Notes under the pieces: generated by a model
What the model was told of the DNA's origin: nothing
Seen by the model: only the letters and a program-made list of their open reading frames with translations
The model's database searches: none
Program-made: the position numbers and the translations under genes
Assembly (NCBI GenBank): GCA_026707445.1
Contig: JAPOWV010000074.1
Location: 1-36,588, forward strand
Reading direction: 5' to 3'
Origin: Gammaproteobacteria bacterium
Lineage (GTDB): Bacteria; Pseudomonadota; Gammaproteobacteria; Steroidobacterales; Foliamicaceae
DNA length: 36,588 bases
Shown: positions 8,648 to 18,233 of the stretch, one piece after another
How the letters are laid out: every line of letters starts with the position of its first letter
How positions within the stretch are numbered: position 1 is the stretch's first letter

Positions 8648-9205
8648 ATGATCGACGAGCTTCAGGAAGACGCAATCGAACGCATGGACAAGAGCGTGGC
8701 GGCCCTGCGGTCGCATCTGTCCCGCCTGCGGACCGGCCGGGCCCACGCCGGTCTGATCGATCACCTGACGGCGCCCTACTACGGCGCGGACACGCCGCTG
8801 CGCCAGGTGGCCAGCATCACGGTGGAGGACGCCCGCACGCTGGCCGTTTCGCCATGGGAGGCCAATATGGTGCAACCGATCGAAAAAGCCATCAGGGAGT
8901 CGGGCCTGGGGTTCAATCCGGTCACGGCGGGCACGGTAATCCGCGTGCCGATACCGGAGCTGACCGAAGAACGCCGCCGCGAGCTGGTCAGGGTCGCGCG
9001 CCACGAGGCGGAGATGGGCCGTGTGGCGGTGCGCAATATCCGGCGCGACGTGCTGGCCGACATCAAGCAGCTGGTCAAGGAAAAGATGGCCTCCGAGGAC
9101 GAGGAGCGGCGGTCGGCGGACGAGGTGCAGAAGATCACCGACGCGCACGTTGCGCAGATGGATGCCATGCTGGAGGAGAAGGAACAGGAAATCATGTCCA
9201 TCTAG
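8648..9205 (+). CDS. frr: Ribosome recycling factor
   Basis: RRF splits post-termination ribosomes together with EF-G. The 185-residue length is exactly typical. The sequence begins IDELQEDAIERMDKSVAAL and contains the RTGRAHAGLIDHL and PWEANMVQPIEKAI segments of the three-helix bundle, with the hinge near PIPELTEERRRELV. The ATG at 8648 has a purine-rich AAGGGGGG stretch just upstream. In E. coli dxr follows frr. Here only 23 nt separate frr from uppS. Confidence 0.97.
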   Translation: MIDELQEDAIERMDKSVAALRSHLSRLRTGRAHAGLIDHLTAPYYGADTPLRQVASITVEDARTLAVSPWEANMVQPIEKAIRESGLGFNPVTAGTVIRVPIPELTEERRRELVRVARHEAEMGRVAVRNIRRDVLADIKQLVKEKMASEDEERRSADEVQKITDAHVAQMDAMLEEKEQEIMSI

Positions 9206-9228
9206 CGTCATCGCTTCCCGGTATTGTT

Positions 9229-9930
9229 TTGAGTGACGCATTGCAGCATCTGGCGATCATCATGGACGGCAACGGCCGGTGGGCCGCACGGCGCGGGCGA
9301 CCGCGCTCGGAGGGGCATCGGGCGGGAGTGGAGGCAGCCCGCAACATTGTCGAGGATTGCGCGCGACGCGGTATTTCCGTGCTGACACTGTTCGGGCTGA
9401 GCAGCGAAAACTGGCGGCGGCCGCAAGACGAGGTAAGCGAACTCATGAAGCTCCTGACCGACAGCCTGCGGCGGCACATGGGACTGTTGAACGAAAACGG
9501 CATCCGCCTGCGCTGCATCGGCGATCGCAGCCGGTTTTCGGGCGGCGTCCGGGCCGCGCTGGAAAAGGCCGAGGAAAGCACCCGCCGCAATGACCGGATG
9601 CAACTGATCGTAGCGCTTTCCTACGGCGGGCAGCAGGAAATCGTTCGCGTGGCGCGGGAATTGGCCCGGGATGCGGCGCGAGGAGCGCTGGGTCCCGATG
9701 AGATCGACCTGGAAGCGTTTACGCTTCGCACCGGACTGGCGGACCTGCCGCCACCCGATTTCATGATTCGAAGCGGGGGTGAGCGCAGGATCAGCAACTT
9801 TCTGCTCTGGCACCTGGCCTATACGGAACTGTATTTCACTGACGTGCTGTGGCCGGATTTCGGATCCGCCGAGCTGCAGGCCGCGCTGGACGACTATTCG
9901 GCGCGGCAGCGTCGATTCGGTACGGCATGA
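9229..9930 (+). CDS. uppS: Undecaprenyl diphosphate synthase
   Basis: This enzyme condenses isopentenyl diphosphate onto farnesyl diphosphate to make the C55 lipid carrier for peptidoglycan and O-antigen. The cis-prenyltransferase signatures are clear: IIMDGNGRWA near the N-terminus (catalytic Asp), GLSSENWRRP, and RSGGERRISNFLLWHLAYTE with ELYFTDVLWPDF near the end. The start is uncertain. TTG 9229 gives 233 residues and fits the family N-terminus, but no strong Shine-Dalgarno is seen; TTG 9241 is an alternative. The stop overlaps cdsA (ATGA). The enzyme needs IPP and FPP, although dxr, ispD and ispF are missing from their usual places in this window. Confidence 0.95.
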   Translation: MSDALQHLAIIMDGNGRWAARRGRPRSEGHRAGVEAARNIVEDCARRGISVLTLFGLSSENWRRPQDEVSELMKLLTDSLRRHMGLLNENGIRLRCIGDRSRFSGGVRAALEKAEESTRRNDRMQLIVALSYGGQQEIVRVARELARDAARGALGPDEIDLEAFTLRTGLADLPPPDFMIRSGGERRISNFLLWHLAYTELYFTDVLWPDFGSAELQAALDDYSARQRRFGTA

Positions 9931-10736
9931 GCCGGTTTTTTCCACCAAGGATATTGACGGCGGCAGTACTGGTGGCCGCGATCGTGGCCGCCAGCGTTTC
10001 CCCGTTGAGCCTCAAACTGACGATGATCGGGCTGGTCCTGTTGCTGTGCTGGCGCGAGTGGCTGCGTATGGCGGGCCTTGCCGGAAACGTGGCGCGATCG
10101 TCCTGGATTCTCCTCTTCGCCCTGGCGCTGGCGGTACCGGTTGCGATGCCGCCGCCCAATCCGGTTTCCTACGCCGTCATGGCCCTGGGCACGGCCTGGT
10201 GGGCGTTGGCCATCGTGTTGTTGCGCAGTTCGTACGGTTCGATCGGCAACTCGGCGGTTCTGGGCTACGGGCTGCTGGGATTTGCGCCCGCCTGGCTGGC
10301 GGTGCTCGCTATTCTCGGCACCGGAAGGGGGGACCTGCTTGTTCTGCTGCTGGTCCTGGTCGGCGCGGCCGACACGGGGGCGTTCGTGTTCGGAAAGCTG
10401 CTGGGGCGGCGTCCGCTGGCGCCGGTCCTGAGCGGCGGCAAGACCGTCGAGGGCGCCGCGGGGGGGTTGGTCATGGCGACGCTCGCGGGCTTTGCCGCAT
10501 CTTTTTACCTGCAGCAATCGGCACTGTTCTGGACGCTGGGAGGATTGGCTGTGGGAGGTCTGGCGATGCTGGGCGATTTGACGGTAAGCATGTTCAAACG
10601 GCGTGCGGGCCTCAAGGACAGCGGAAGCATGCTGCCCGGCCACGGGGGGATGCTGGACCGCATGGACAGCAGCATCGCCACCGCACCGCTGCTGGGATTG
10701 CTGGTGTTCCAGCCGGTGGGCTGGCTGCCGCTCTAG
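9927..10736 (+). CDS. cdsA: Phosphatidate cytidylyltransferase
   Basis: CdsA makes CDP-diacylglycerol from phosphatidate and CTP, the precursor of all major phospholipids and the substrate of the phosphatidyltransferase domain at 1171. The 269-residue protein is strongly hydrophobic with several membrane segments. It carries the CdsA signature near its C-terminus: KRRAGLKDSGSMLPGHGGML followed by DRMDS (about 10600-10671). The ATG at 9927 overlaps the uppS stop by 4 nt. In Pseudomonas-type genomes dxr follows. Here a 79-nt spacer leads straight to rseP. Confidence 0.96.
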   Translation: MSRFFPPRILTAAVLVAAIVAASVSPLSLKLTMIGLVLLLCWREWLRMAGLAGNVARSSWILLFALALAVPVAMPPPNPVSYAVMALGTAWWALAIVLLRSSYGSIGNSAVLGYGLLGFAPAWLAVLAILGTGRGDLLVLLLVLVGAADTGAFVFGKLLGRRPLAPVLSGGKTVEGAAGGLVMATLAGFAASFYLQQSALFWTLGGLAVGGLAMLGDLTVSMFKRRAGLKDSGSMLPGHGGMLDRMDSSIATAPLLGLLVFQPVGWLPL

Positions 10737-10815
10737 GCGGGGACCGGAGCGGTTGTTTTGGTAGCATAGAAAAGAAGCCCGCGAAAGATCGACCCGAGAG
10801 AGAAACCGTTCTGCC

Positions 10816-12207
10816 ATGCTGGTGGATACCCTGATTGCAATTGGCGCGTTTGTAGTCGCGATAAGCCTGCTCGTGGCCGTGCACGAGTGGGGGCATTACA
10901 TCGCGGCGCGTATGTCGAAAGTCAGGGTCCTGGAGTATTCCATCGGTTTCGGGCCGGCGATCTGGCGCCGCAAGGCGGGCGCGGACCGGACCGAGTACCA
11001 GTTGCGGGCGCTTCCCGTGGGCGGATACGTGCGCCTGCTGGACGAGCGCGAGGGGCCGGTTGCCGAGGAAGAACTGCATCGCAGCTTCAATCGGCGGCCC
11101 TACTGGCAACGGATCTTCGTTCTCGCAGCCGGTCCCGGCATGAACTTCCTGTTCGCCATCGTGGCCTATTGGGTGATCTTCATGGTCGGCATACAGGCAG
11201 CCGCGCCGCTGGTCGGCGGAGTGGCGCCCGGCAGCGTGGCGGAGCGGGCCGGCGTGCGCCCAGGCGACCGGATCGTGGCCGTGGAGGATCGCGAATCGCC
11301 CACCTGGCAATCCGCCGCGATGTCCATCATCGAGCAGATCCTCGGCGATCCGTCGGTGGAGGTGACCGTTCAGGACGAGCAGGGCGCCCGGCGCGATCTC
11401 CTTCTCGATCTGTCCGAGCAGAAGAAGGCCATACTCGAAGACGGCAATCTGTTCGCCGCGGCCGGTTTCGAACCGATGACGGATTCCCGTCCCATACTGG
11501 GCGACATTCTCCCCGATGGTCCGGCCGCCGCGGCCGGTTTCGCGCCCGGAGACCGCATTCTGTCGGCCGGCGGGGAGGACATCGGCACCTGGCGCCAGTG
11601 GGTCGAATACGTGCGCGCCCGCCCGGGAGAAAGCGTGCCCGTGACCGTGGACCGCAGCGGGACGCAGCAACGGCTTTACCTGCGGATCGGCAGCCGCAGC
11701 GAGGCCGCCGCGCAGGACGCGTCCGGCCCTGCCGCCATCGGCTTCGTCGGCGTGACGCAGTCTCCCGCGGCGCGTTCGCATCTGTTCGTGACCCAGCGTC
11801 TGGGGCCCCTGCAGGCACTGGCGCGCGGCGTTCGGGAAACGGGGCGAATTACCGGCCTTACCTTCCGCGTGCTGGGCAACATGTTCACCGGAGACGTTTC
11901 GCTGCGCACGCTGAACGGGCCCGTGGGCATCGCCCGCTATGCGGGAGAGGCGGTGCAGATCAGCGGGGTCGCGTTCCTCACGTTCCTGGCGCTCGTGAGC
12001 GTGAGCCTCGGCATCCTCAACCTGCTGCCCATTCCGATTCTGGACGGCGGCCAGATCGTGAACCAGACCATCGAGAGACTTCGCGGCCGCCCCATACGCG
12101 AACGCACCCAGCTCGCCGTTCAGCGACTGGGGCTGGCGCTGGTGTTGACCATCATGTTCGTGGCCCTGTTCAACGACATCAGCGGATTCTTCCGCCCGGG
12201 AGGCTGA
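10816..12207 (+). CDS. rseP: Site-2 intramembrane zinc protease RseP
   Basis: RseP cleaves anti-sigma factor RseA (or its MucA-like counterpart) within the inner membrane during the envelope stress response, and also clears signal peptides. The 463 residues show an N-terminal membrane segment with the zinc motif HEWGH (H23, E24, H27). Two PDZ domains follow: GVAPGSVAERAGVRPGDRIV and DGPAAAAGFAPGDRIL. The C-terminal membrane motif is LNLLPIPILDGG, whose Asp is the third zinc ligand. It lies in the conserved position before bamA, which starts 4 nt after its stop. Confidence 0.97.
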   Translation: MLVDTLIAIGAFVVAISLLVAVHEWGHYIAARMSKVRVLEYSIGFGPAIWRRKAGADRTEYQLRALPVGGYVRLLDEREGPVAEEELHRSFNRRPYWQRIFVLAAGPGMNFLFAIVAYWVIFMVGIQAAAPLVGGVAPGSVAERAGVRPGDRIVAVEDRESPTWQSAAMSIIEQILGDPSVEVTVQDEQGARRDLLLDLSEQKKAILEDGNLFAAAGFEPMTDSRPILGDILPDGPAAAAGFAPGDRILSAGGEDIGTWRQWVEYVRARPGESVPVTVDRSGTQQRLYLRIGSRSEAAAQDASGPAAIGFVGVTQSPAARSHLFVTQRLGPLQALARGVRETGRITGLTFRVLGNMFTGDVSLRTLNGPVGIARYAGEAVQISGVAFLTFLALVSVSLGILNLLPIPILDGGQIVNQTIERLRGRPIRERTQLAVQRLGLALVLTIMFVALFNDISGFFRPGG

Positions 12208-12211
12208 GCGG

Positions 12212-14626
12212 ATGAGGCGGACGCTTCCGATCGCGGCGGCAGTGGTCCTTTTGGGCCTTGCCCCGGCGCACGCGAAGGCGCAGGAAGAGGCATTTGTCGT
12301 TCGGGATATCCGCATCGAGGGCCTGCAGCGCATTTCCGAAGGCGCCGTCCTGAATTACCTGCCCGTGAACATCGGCGACACGCTGGACGCGGCCTCCGTG
12401 CGGCAGCTCCTGAGGGGCGTGTACGCGTCGGGCTTCTTCGCGGATGTCGAGTTTCGGCGCGACGGGGACGTGCTGCTGGTGGCGGTGCGCGAACAGCCCA
12501 CGATCGAATCGCTGCTGATCGAGGGCAACAAGGATGTAAAGACCGAGGACCTGAATCGCACGCTGTTCGACAACGGCATCTCCGAAGGCAGCCTGGTCAA
12601 GCCGTCGGTTCTGGAGGAAGTGGAACTCTCGCTGACCGACCTCTATTTCGGACGCGGCAAGTACGGCGCCGAAGTCAACGTGGACGTGACGGAACTTCCC
12701 GACAACAAGGTGGACGTGGTCATCGACATCACGGAAGGCGACCGGTCGCGCATCCGCCAGATCAACATCGTGGGCAATGAACTTTTCACGGACAAGGAGC
12801 TGAAGAAGGACTTCGAACTGAAGACGCCGAACTGGCTGTCGTTCATACGCCAGGACGACCGCTACTCGCGCGAGGCATTGCAGGGCGACCTCGAGAAGCT
12901 GCGCTCGTACTACCTGGATCGCGGTTATGCCGATTTCGAACTGCAATCGACCCAGGTGACGCTCGCGCCCGATCTGAAGGACGTCTTCATCACGATCAAC
13001 CTTCGTGAGGGCAGCAATTACACGGTATCGGAAGTCAAGCTGGCCGGAGATTTCGTCGTGGACGAGGCCGAGCTGAATCAGTACGTGCTGCTCAAGCCGG
13101 GAATGCGCTTCTCGCAGCAGCTCATCACCCAGAGCAGCGAGCTGATACGCCTGCGCCTGGGCCAGGAGGGATACGGATTCGCGGAAATCACGCCGATTCC
13201 CGAAATCGACGAGGATGCCGGCGAGGTCGCGGTCACGCTGCTGATCACCGCCGAGCGCCGCGTCTATGTGCGGAGGATCACCTTCGATGGGGCGTCTTCG
13301 ATCGAGGACGAGGTGCTGCGGCGCGAACTGCGCCAGTTCGAGGGCGCCTACCTGTCCAACGATCTGCTGGAACGATCCAAGATCCGGCTGCAGCGGCTTC
13401 CGTACCTGGAGGAGGTCGATTTCGAGACCCTGCGGGTCCCGGGCTCGCAGGATCAGGTGGACGTCGTGTTCAGCCTGACCGAACGGCAGCCGGGCGAGTT
13501 TCAGGGCTCGGTGGGTTACACGGGATACTACGGGATGCAACTGAGCGGCAGCGCCGTGCACTCCAACCTGTTCGGCCGCGGCAACCGGCTTGCGATCGGG
13601 CTGACGGGCACCAGCTATTCGCGGGTCTACAACCTTTCCTACACCGATCCGTACGCGACGATGAACGGGGTCGGTATTACGGGTTCGCTGACCTACCAGA
13701 ACTACACCCAGTTTTTCAACGCCGCTTCGGACCTGGACACGACCACGGCGTCGGCCGCGGTCGAAATGAGCTATCCCATTACCGAATACCAGAGCGTGAT
13801 CCTCGGGGCGACGCTGCAGCAGGCCGACCTGATCACGACCAGCTTCAGCAACGAGCAGTCCCGGCAATGGGTGCAGGCCAACGGCAAGCCGTACGAGCGC
13901 GAAGTCATCAGCCCGGTCACCGGCGAGCCCGACATTTACTACGGTTCCAAGTTCGCCAGCCTGGAGTTGCTGATGGGCTGGCTCTACGACAGCCGCAACC
14001 GGGTGCTGTTCCCCGACCGGGGCATGCGCCACCGCCTGTCCCTGTCGGCCACGATTCCCGGCAGCGACGTCGAGTATGCGACCGCGCGCTACCAGTACAC
14101 GCAATACCTCGGCATTCCGGGACTGCGCCGCTGGTTCAGCCTGCGGCTCAACGCCGACGTCGGCATTTCCGAGGCTTTCGGCGATACCAGCGCGGTGCCG
14201 CCCTACAAGCACTTTTACGGCGGCGGACCGGATTCGGTGCGCGGTTTCAAGGAATACCGCCTGGGGCCCAAGGACCGGTTCGGCAACGCCTACGGCGGCA
14301 ATATGCTGGTTACCGGACAGGTCGAACTGATCCTGCCGCTGCCCGAGCGCTTCCGCCAGAGCGCGCGCCTGGCGGCCTTTTTCGACGTGGGTAACGTGTT
14401 CTCCACCTCCGACCTGGAGTTCTTCGACCGCCAGGGCAATCCGTTGAGTTACGACTTTGAGACAAGTAAACTTAAGCGTTCCGTCGGGATAGGCGCGGAG
14501 TGGCTGGCGCCTTTGGGGCTGTTGAGATTCAGCTTTGCCGCGCCGCTAAACGCCGAGCCCGAGAGCGACCGATTTTGGGGGGACGAGGTGGAACGCTTCC
14601 AGTTTTCGCTGGGCGGCGCGTTCTGA
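12212..14626 (+). CDS. bamA: Outer membrane protein assembly factor BamA
   Basis: BamA is the core of the machine that folds beta-barrel proteins into the outer membrane. The 804-residue protein has an N-terminal signal peptide (MRRTLPIAAAVVLLGL, cleavage near AKAQ) and five POTRA repeats across about residues 25-420. A 16-strand barrel follows, with VRGFKEYRLGP (the VRGF/Y motif of loop 6) and a C-terminal Phe in FQFSLGGAF. GGGAGG at 12198-12203 is a good ribosome binding site for the ATG at 12212. The neighbours rseP and skp fit the envelope-biogenesis cluster. Confidence 0.97.
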   Translation: MRRTLPIAAAVVLLGLAPAHAKAQEEAFVVRDIRIEGLQRISEGAVLNYLPVNIGDTLDAASVRQLLRGVYASGFFADVEFRRDGDVLLVAVREQPTIESLLIEGNKDVKTEDLNRTLFDNGISEGSLVKPSVLEEVELSLTDLYFGRGKYGAEVNVDVTELPDNKVDVVIDITEGDRSRIRQINIVGNELFTDKELKKDFELKTPNWLSFIRQDDRYSREALQGDLEKLRSYYLDRGYADFELQSTQVTLAPDLKDVFITINLREGSNYTVSEVKLAGDFVVDEAELNQYVLLKPGMRFSQQLITQSSELIRLRLGQEGYGFAEITPIPEIDEDAGEVAVTLLITAERRVYVRRITFDGASSIEDEVLRRELRQFEGAYLSNDLLERSKIRLQRLPYLEEVDFETLRVPGSQDQVDVVFSLTERQPGEFQGSVGYTGYYGMQLSGSAVHSNLFGRGNRLAIGLTGTSYSRVYNLSYTDPYATMNGVGITGSLTYQNYTQFFNAASDLDTTTASAAVEMSYPITEYQSVILGATLQQADLITTSFSNEQSRQWVQANGKPYEREVISPVTGEPDIYYGSKFASLELLMGWLYDSRNRVLFPDRGMRHRLSLSATIPGSDVEYATARYQYTQYLGIPGLRRWFSLRLNADVGISEAFGDTSAVPPYKHFYGGGPDSVRGFKEYRLGPKDRFGNAYGGNMLVTGQVELILPLPERFRQSARLAAFFDVGNVFSTSDLEFFDRQGNPLSYDFETSKLKRSVGIGAEWLAPLGLLRFSFAAPLNAEPESDRFWGDEVERFQFSLGGAF

Positions 14627-14678
14627 ATCTATTGCGTCCTCCCGCTTCCCTTTGAAAACAAGAGGCTTTTTTCAGACC

Positions 14679-15212
14679 ATGAATATCGCAAAGAACCTGC
14701 TCCTGGGCGCCGCTTTGAGTTTGCTTGCGGCCGGAAGCGCACTGGCCCAGGAGACCGCCCTGAAGATCGGATTCGTCAACCTGGAGGCCCTGACCGTGGA
14801 GTCGCCCCAGGGTCGGGCGGCCAATGAACGGATCAGCGAAATGTTCGCTCCGCGGCAACGCGAGATCAACGCCAAGCAGACCCGACTGGGGGAATTGAGC
14901 GGCAACTATGAGCGCGACCGCGAAACCATGGGCACCGAGCAGTTGCGCAACGCCGAGCGCGAGATCCTGGCCCTGCGCCGCGAGATTCAGCAGGAAGCGC
15001 AGGCTTTCGAGGAGGACCTGCAACTGGAGCAGAACAACAGCCAGCGCGACCTCGGAGCGGTCTTTCTCAGCCACGTCCGCCAGGTGGCCGAGGAGAACGA
15101 ATACGACCTCGTCTTCAGTGGCGGTGTCGTGTACTTCGGCGATGCGGTCAACATCACCCCGCAGGTCCTGGGCGCCCTCCAGGAAACCTACAGCAGCGAA
15201 CAGCAGGACTAG
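14679..15212 (+). CDS. skp: OmpH/Skp family periplasmic chaperone
   Basis: Skp holds unfolded outer membrane proteins in the periplasm on their way to BamA. The 177-residue frame starts at ATG 14679 with a signal peptide (NIAKNLLLGAALSLLAAGS, cleavage after ALAQ). The mature part begins with the OmpH-type strand LKIGFVNLEAL, continues into long charged helices (coiled coil, about residues 60-125), and closes with YDLVFSGGVVYFGDAVNITP. An in-frame TTG at 14652 would put charged residues before the signal peptide and has no Shine-Dalgarno, so it is less likely. The gene lies between bamA and lpxD as expected. Confidence 0.92.
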   Translation: MNIAKNLLLGAALSLLAAGSALAQETALKIGFVNLEALTVESPQGRAANERISEMFAPRQREINAKQTRLGELSGNYERDRETMGTEQLRNAEREILALRREIQQEAQAFEEDLQLEQNNSQRDLGAVFLSHVRQVAEENEYDLVFSGGVVYFGDAVNITPQVLGALQETYSSEQQD

Positions 15213-15265
15213 CGCCTGTCAGCCAGCTGTGAAACCGCGAAAGGCTGCCGCCGGCCGGAAAGCTG

Positions 15266-16306
15266 ATGCAGCGGCGTTCGCATCACCAGCGGGGACTGAC
15301 GCTTAGCGAACTCGCCCGGCGTCACGACTGCCAGCTTCGCGGAGAGCCCGGCGCGAGGGTGCATCGCGCGTCCTCGCTGGCGGGCGCCGATGCCGGCAGC
15401 GTGGCCTTCTTTCTCAACCAGGCGTACCTGAACGATCTTCGCTCGACCGGGGCGGGCGCCGTGATCCTCAGCGAATCCCACGCCGCTGAATGCCCGGTAG
15501 CGGCGCTGATTACGCCCGATCCGTATCGTGTATTCGCCGGCGTGGCCGACGAACTGCACATGCTGCTGCCGCCCGCTGCCGGAATTCATGCCGACGCCAC
15601 GGTGTCCGCCGATGCGAGCGTGGACGGGACCTGCGAAGTGGCGGCCGGAGCGCGCGTGGCCGCCGGCGCCACGTTGGACCGCGGCGTGTATATAGGACCC
15701 AACGCGACCGTGGGACCTCAGGCTCATATCGGCGCGGACAGCCGGATTTTGGCGAACAGCACGGTTTGCGAGGGCGTGACGATCGGAAAGCGGTGCCTGG
15801 TCCACCCTGGCGCGGTGCTGGGTTCGGACGGTTTCGGCAATGCCCCGGATGCTGGCGGACGCTGGCGCAAGATACCGCAACTGGGCGCCGTGCGCCTCGG
15901 CGACGATGTCGAGATCGGCGCCAACACCACCATCGACCGCGGCGCCCTCGAGGACACGGTGATCGGGGACGGGGTGCGTCTGGACAACCTGATACAAATC
16001 GGACACAACGTCCGGATCGGCGAGCATACGGCCATGGCCGCCGGGTGCATGATCGCCGGGAGCGCGAAGATTGGGCGCAGATGCCGTATTGCCGGTAATG
16101 TCGGCGTGGCCGGCCACATCGCGATTTGCGACGACGTGGTGCTTCTGGCCCGTACCGTGGTCACGCGCCCGATCCGCAAGCCCGGAGCCTATGCGGGCTC
16201 GATGACGCCAATGGAAGAGGTTTCGAGCTGGCGCCGCAATGCCGCGCGCTTCAAGCATCTCGACGCCCTGCACAAGCGGGTGCGGCGTCTGGAGCGTTCC
16301 TCGTGA
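15266..16306 (+). CDS. lpxD: UDP-3-O-(3-hydroxyacyl)glucosamine N-acyltransferase
   Basis: LpxD adds the second 3-hydroxyacyl chain during lipid A synthesis, using acyl-ACP. The 346 residues show the N-terminal uridine-binding domain ([14 protein letters not shown], then [11 protein letters not shown]). A long left-handed beta-helix of hexapeptide repeats follows, with [20 protein letters not shown] and the catalytic His in [22 protein letters not shown]-terminal helix completes the fold. The stop overlaps the lpxA start in a GTGA at 16303-16306. fabZ, which normally sits between lpxD and lpxA, is absent. Confidence 0.97.
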   Translation: MQRRSHHQRGLTLSELARRHDCQLRGEPGARVHRASSLAGADAGSVAFFLNQAYLNDLRSTGAGAVILSESHAAECPVAALITPDPYRVFAGVADELHMLLPPAAGIHADATVSADASVDGTCEVAAGARVAAGATLDRGVYIGPNATVGPQAHIGADSRILANSTVCEGVTIGKRCLVHPGAVLGSDGFGNAPDAGGRWRKIPQLGAVRLGDDVEIGANTTIDRGALEDTVIGDGVRLDNLIQIGHNVRIGEHTAMAAGCMIAGSAKIGRRCRIAGNVGVAGHIAICDDVVLLARTVVTRPIRKPGAYAGSMTPMEEVSSWRRNAARFKHLDALHKRVRRLERSS

Positions 16307-17082
16307 CGGAAGTTCACGCCAGCGCGATCGTTTCCTCGCGCGCGGACCTGGCCGCCGACGTGGAAGTCGGTCCCTATGCCGTAATCGGACCGGAGGTGGA
16401 GATCGGCCCCGGCTGCAAGGTCGGCTCCCACGCGGTCATCGAAGGGCCCACGCGTCTGGGTGCGCACAATGTAATCCACCCCCACGCGGCCATCGGGCGC
16501 GATCCGCAGGACCGGAAATTCCGTCCGGGAGAAGCGAGCCGGCTGGAAATCGGCGACGACAACACGATCCGGGAGTTCGTCACCATCAATCGCGGGACCG
16601 GAGACGGAGGTGGGGTCACCCAAGTGGGAAACAATTGCTGGCTGATGGCCAGCGTTCATATCGCGCATGACTGCATACTCGGCGACAACGTGGTCATGGC
16701 CAATTTCGCCAGCCTTGCGGGCCATGTTCGGGTCGGCAGTCACGTAACCATGGCGGGGTTCTCGGGAGCGCATCAGTTCTGCCGGATCGGCGACTATGGC
16801 TTCATCGGAATCTACGCCGGGATTACGCGGGACGTCCCACCCTATGTGCTGGTGGCCGGACAGCCGCCGAAGCCGCGCGGGGTCAACGTCATCGGCCTCC
16901 GTCGGCATGGGTTCACGCCTCCCCAGCGGGCCAACATCGAAAGGGCCTACCGCACGCTTTACCGCAAGGAGCTGAGCCGCGCCGAGGCGACCGACATCAT
17001 TGCGGAAGCCGCCCGGGAACAGCCGGAGCTGACACCGATGGCGGAGTTTCTGGCCGAGTCCGGGCGCGGCCTCTTGCGTTGA
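16303..17082 (+). CDS. lpxA: UDP-N-acetylglucosamine O-acyltransferase
   Basis: LpxA catalyses the first step of lipid A synthesis, transferring a 3-hydroxyacyl chain from ACP to UDP-GlcNAc. The 259-residue frame from GTG 16303 is a beta-helix of hexapeptide repeats. It has [20 protein letters not shown], catalytic H122 in SVHIAHDC, and H157-Q158 in [13 protein letters not shown]. The position equivalent to E. coli G173, the acyl-chain ruler, is I170 here, which should shorten the acyl pocket. The start overlaps lpxD (GTGA) and the stop overlaps the TTG of lpxB (TTGA), so lpxD-lpxA-lpxB look translationally coupled. Confidence 0.97.
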   Translation: MTEVHASAIVSSRADLAADVEVGPYAVIGPEVEIGPGCKVGSHAVIEGPTRLGAHNVIHPHAAIGRDPQDRKFRPGEASRLEIGDDNTIREFVTINRGTGDGGGVTQVGNNCWLMASVHIAHDCILGDNVVMANFASLAGHVRVGSHVTMAGFSGAHQFCRIGDYGFIGIYAGITRDVPPYVLVAGQPPKPRGVNVIGLRRHGFTPPQRANIERAYRTLYRKELSRAEATDIIAEAAREQPELTPMAEFLAESGRGLLR

Positions 17083-18230
17083 CGCTTCCTGCCCGGGCCC
17101 TGCGGATAGCGGTGGTTGCCGGCGAGGCGTCCGGCGATCGCCTGGGCGCGGGACTGATCAGCGCCCTGCGCGCAGGTCCGGTGGAGGTGGACGTGGCCGG
17201 CGTGGCGGGTCCTGCCATGCGCGAGGCGGGATGCCGGACCATGCTCGAGTCGTCGGAATTCGCGGTCATGGGCCTGGCCGAAATCGTCCGCCACCTCCCG
17301 CGCCTGTGGATGCTGCGCCGCCGCCTGCTCAGTCGGCTCGGCGAGTTTCGCCCGGACATCTTCATCGGCGTGGATTCTCCGGAACTCAACCTGGGCCTGG
17401 CCGGGCGCCTGAAGCGTCGTGGCGTGCGCACCGTGCAGTACGTATGTCCTTCGATATGGGCCTGGCGTTCCGGCCGGGCGCGGCGTATCCGCCGCAATTG
17501 CGACCGGGTGCTTTGCCTGCTTCCGTTCGAGCCGGCCCTGTTGCGCGAAAAAGGCGTGGAAGCGGTGTTCGTGGGTCATCCGATCGCCGATCGGCAAGCC
17601 CCTGAACGGAGCGGCTCATTGCCTCGGGCGCGCAGGGGCGACCTGCTCGTGGCGCTGTTGCCCGGTTCGCGTAATTCGGAAATAAGCCGCATCGGCCCCC
17701 CGATCGCGCGCGCGGCCGCGTGGCTGGCGGAGCGCCGCCCCGGCGTGCGCTTTTCCACAGCGGCCGCCAGCGGGCAGGCCCGGGAGCAATTCTCGGCGAT
17801 CCTCAGGCGCTTCGCGCCCGGCGTCGACGTTCTCCAGGAGCCCGGAAGCGCGCGCGAATTGCTGGCCAGGGCCGACCTGGCCGCGGCCGCTTCCGGCACG
17901 GTTACGATGGAGGCCATGGTGTGTGGTTGTCCGCTGGTGGCGGTTTACCGGGTTGTGCCGCTCACGGCGTGGATCGCTCGCGTCTTCCGCCTTCTGAAAA
18001 CGCCTCACGTCGCCTTGCCCAATATCCTCGCCGGTCGCAAACTGGTTCCCGAACTGCTGCAGGAGCAGGTGCGCGGCGACACGCTGGGGGCCGAGTTGCT
18101 GAGTCTGTACGAGGATCCCGGCGCCCGCGATGCGATGCGCGCCGAATTTGCCCGTCTTTCCGAATCGCTGGGGCGGGACGTCAATGATCGCGCGGCGCAG
18201 GCGGTCCTGGCCCTGGCGAAAGCCGGCTGA
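17079..18230 (+). CDS. lpxB: Lipid-A-disaccharide synthase
   Basis: LpxB joins UDP-diacylglucosamine and lipid X to form the lipid A disaccharide; it is a peripheral inner-membrane GT-B glycosyltransferase (GT19). The 383 residues show VVAGEASGDRLGAGLI near the N-terminus, SSEFAVMGLAEIVRHLPRL, QYVCPSIWAWRSGRARRI, and the nucleotide-binding region ASGTVTMEAMVCGCPLVAVY. The start is a TTG at 17079 overlapping the lpxA stop by 4 nt. No ATG lies near the conserved N-terminus. Confidence 0.97.
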   Translation: MTLPARALRIAVVAGEASGDRLGAGLISALRAGPVEVDVAGVAGPAMREAGCRTMLESSEFAVMGLAEIVRHLPRLWMLRRRLLSRLGEFRPDIFIGVDSPELNLGLAGRLKRRGVRTVQYVCPSIWAWRSGRARRIRRNCDRVLCLLPFEPALLREKGVEAVFVGHPIADRQAPERSGSLPRARRGDLLVALLPGSRNSEISRIGPPIARAAAWLAERRPGVRFSTAAASGQAREQFSAILRRFAPGVDVLQEPGSARELLARADLAAAASGTVTMEAMVCGCPLVAVYRVVPLTAWIARVFRLLKTPHVALPNILAGRKLVPELLQEQVRGDTLGAELLSLYEDPGARDAMRAEFARLSESLGRDVNDRAAQAVLALAKAG

Positions 18231-18233
18231 CTC

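Noticed and set aside
10737..10815. Possible dxr remnant between cdsA and rseP
   Set aside because: Only 79 nt with no recognisable fragment of the reductoisomerase; treated as a clean absence.
12179..14212. A 677-codon open frame on the minus strand opposite bamA
   Set aside because: It is fully antisense to a clear bamA gene and shows no recognisable motifs; long antisense frames are expected in high-GC DNA.
14652..14678. TTG start for skp
   Set aside because: It would place charged residues ahead of a normal signal peptide and has no Shine-Dalgarno sequence.
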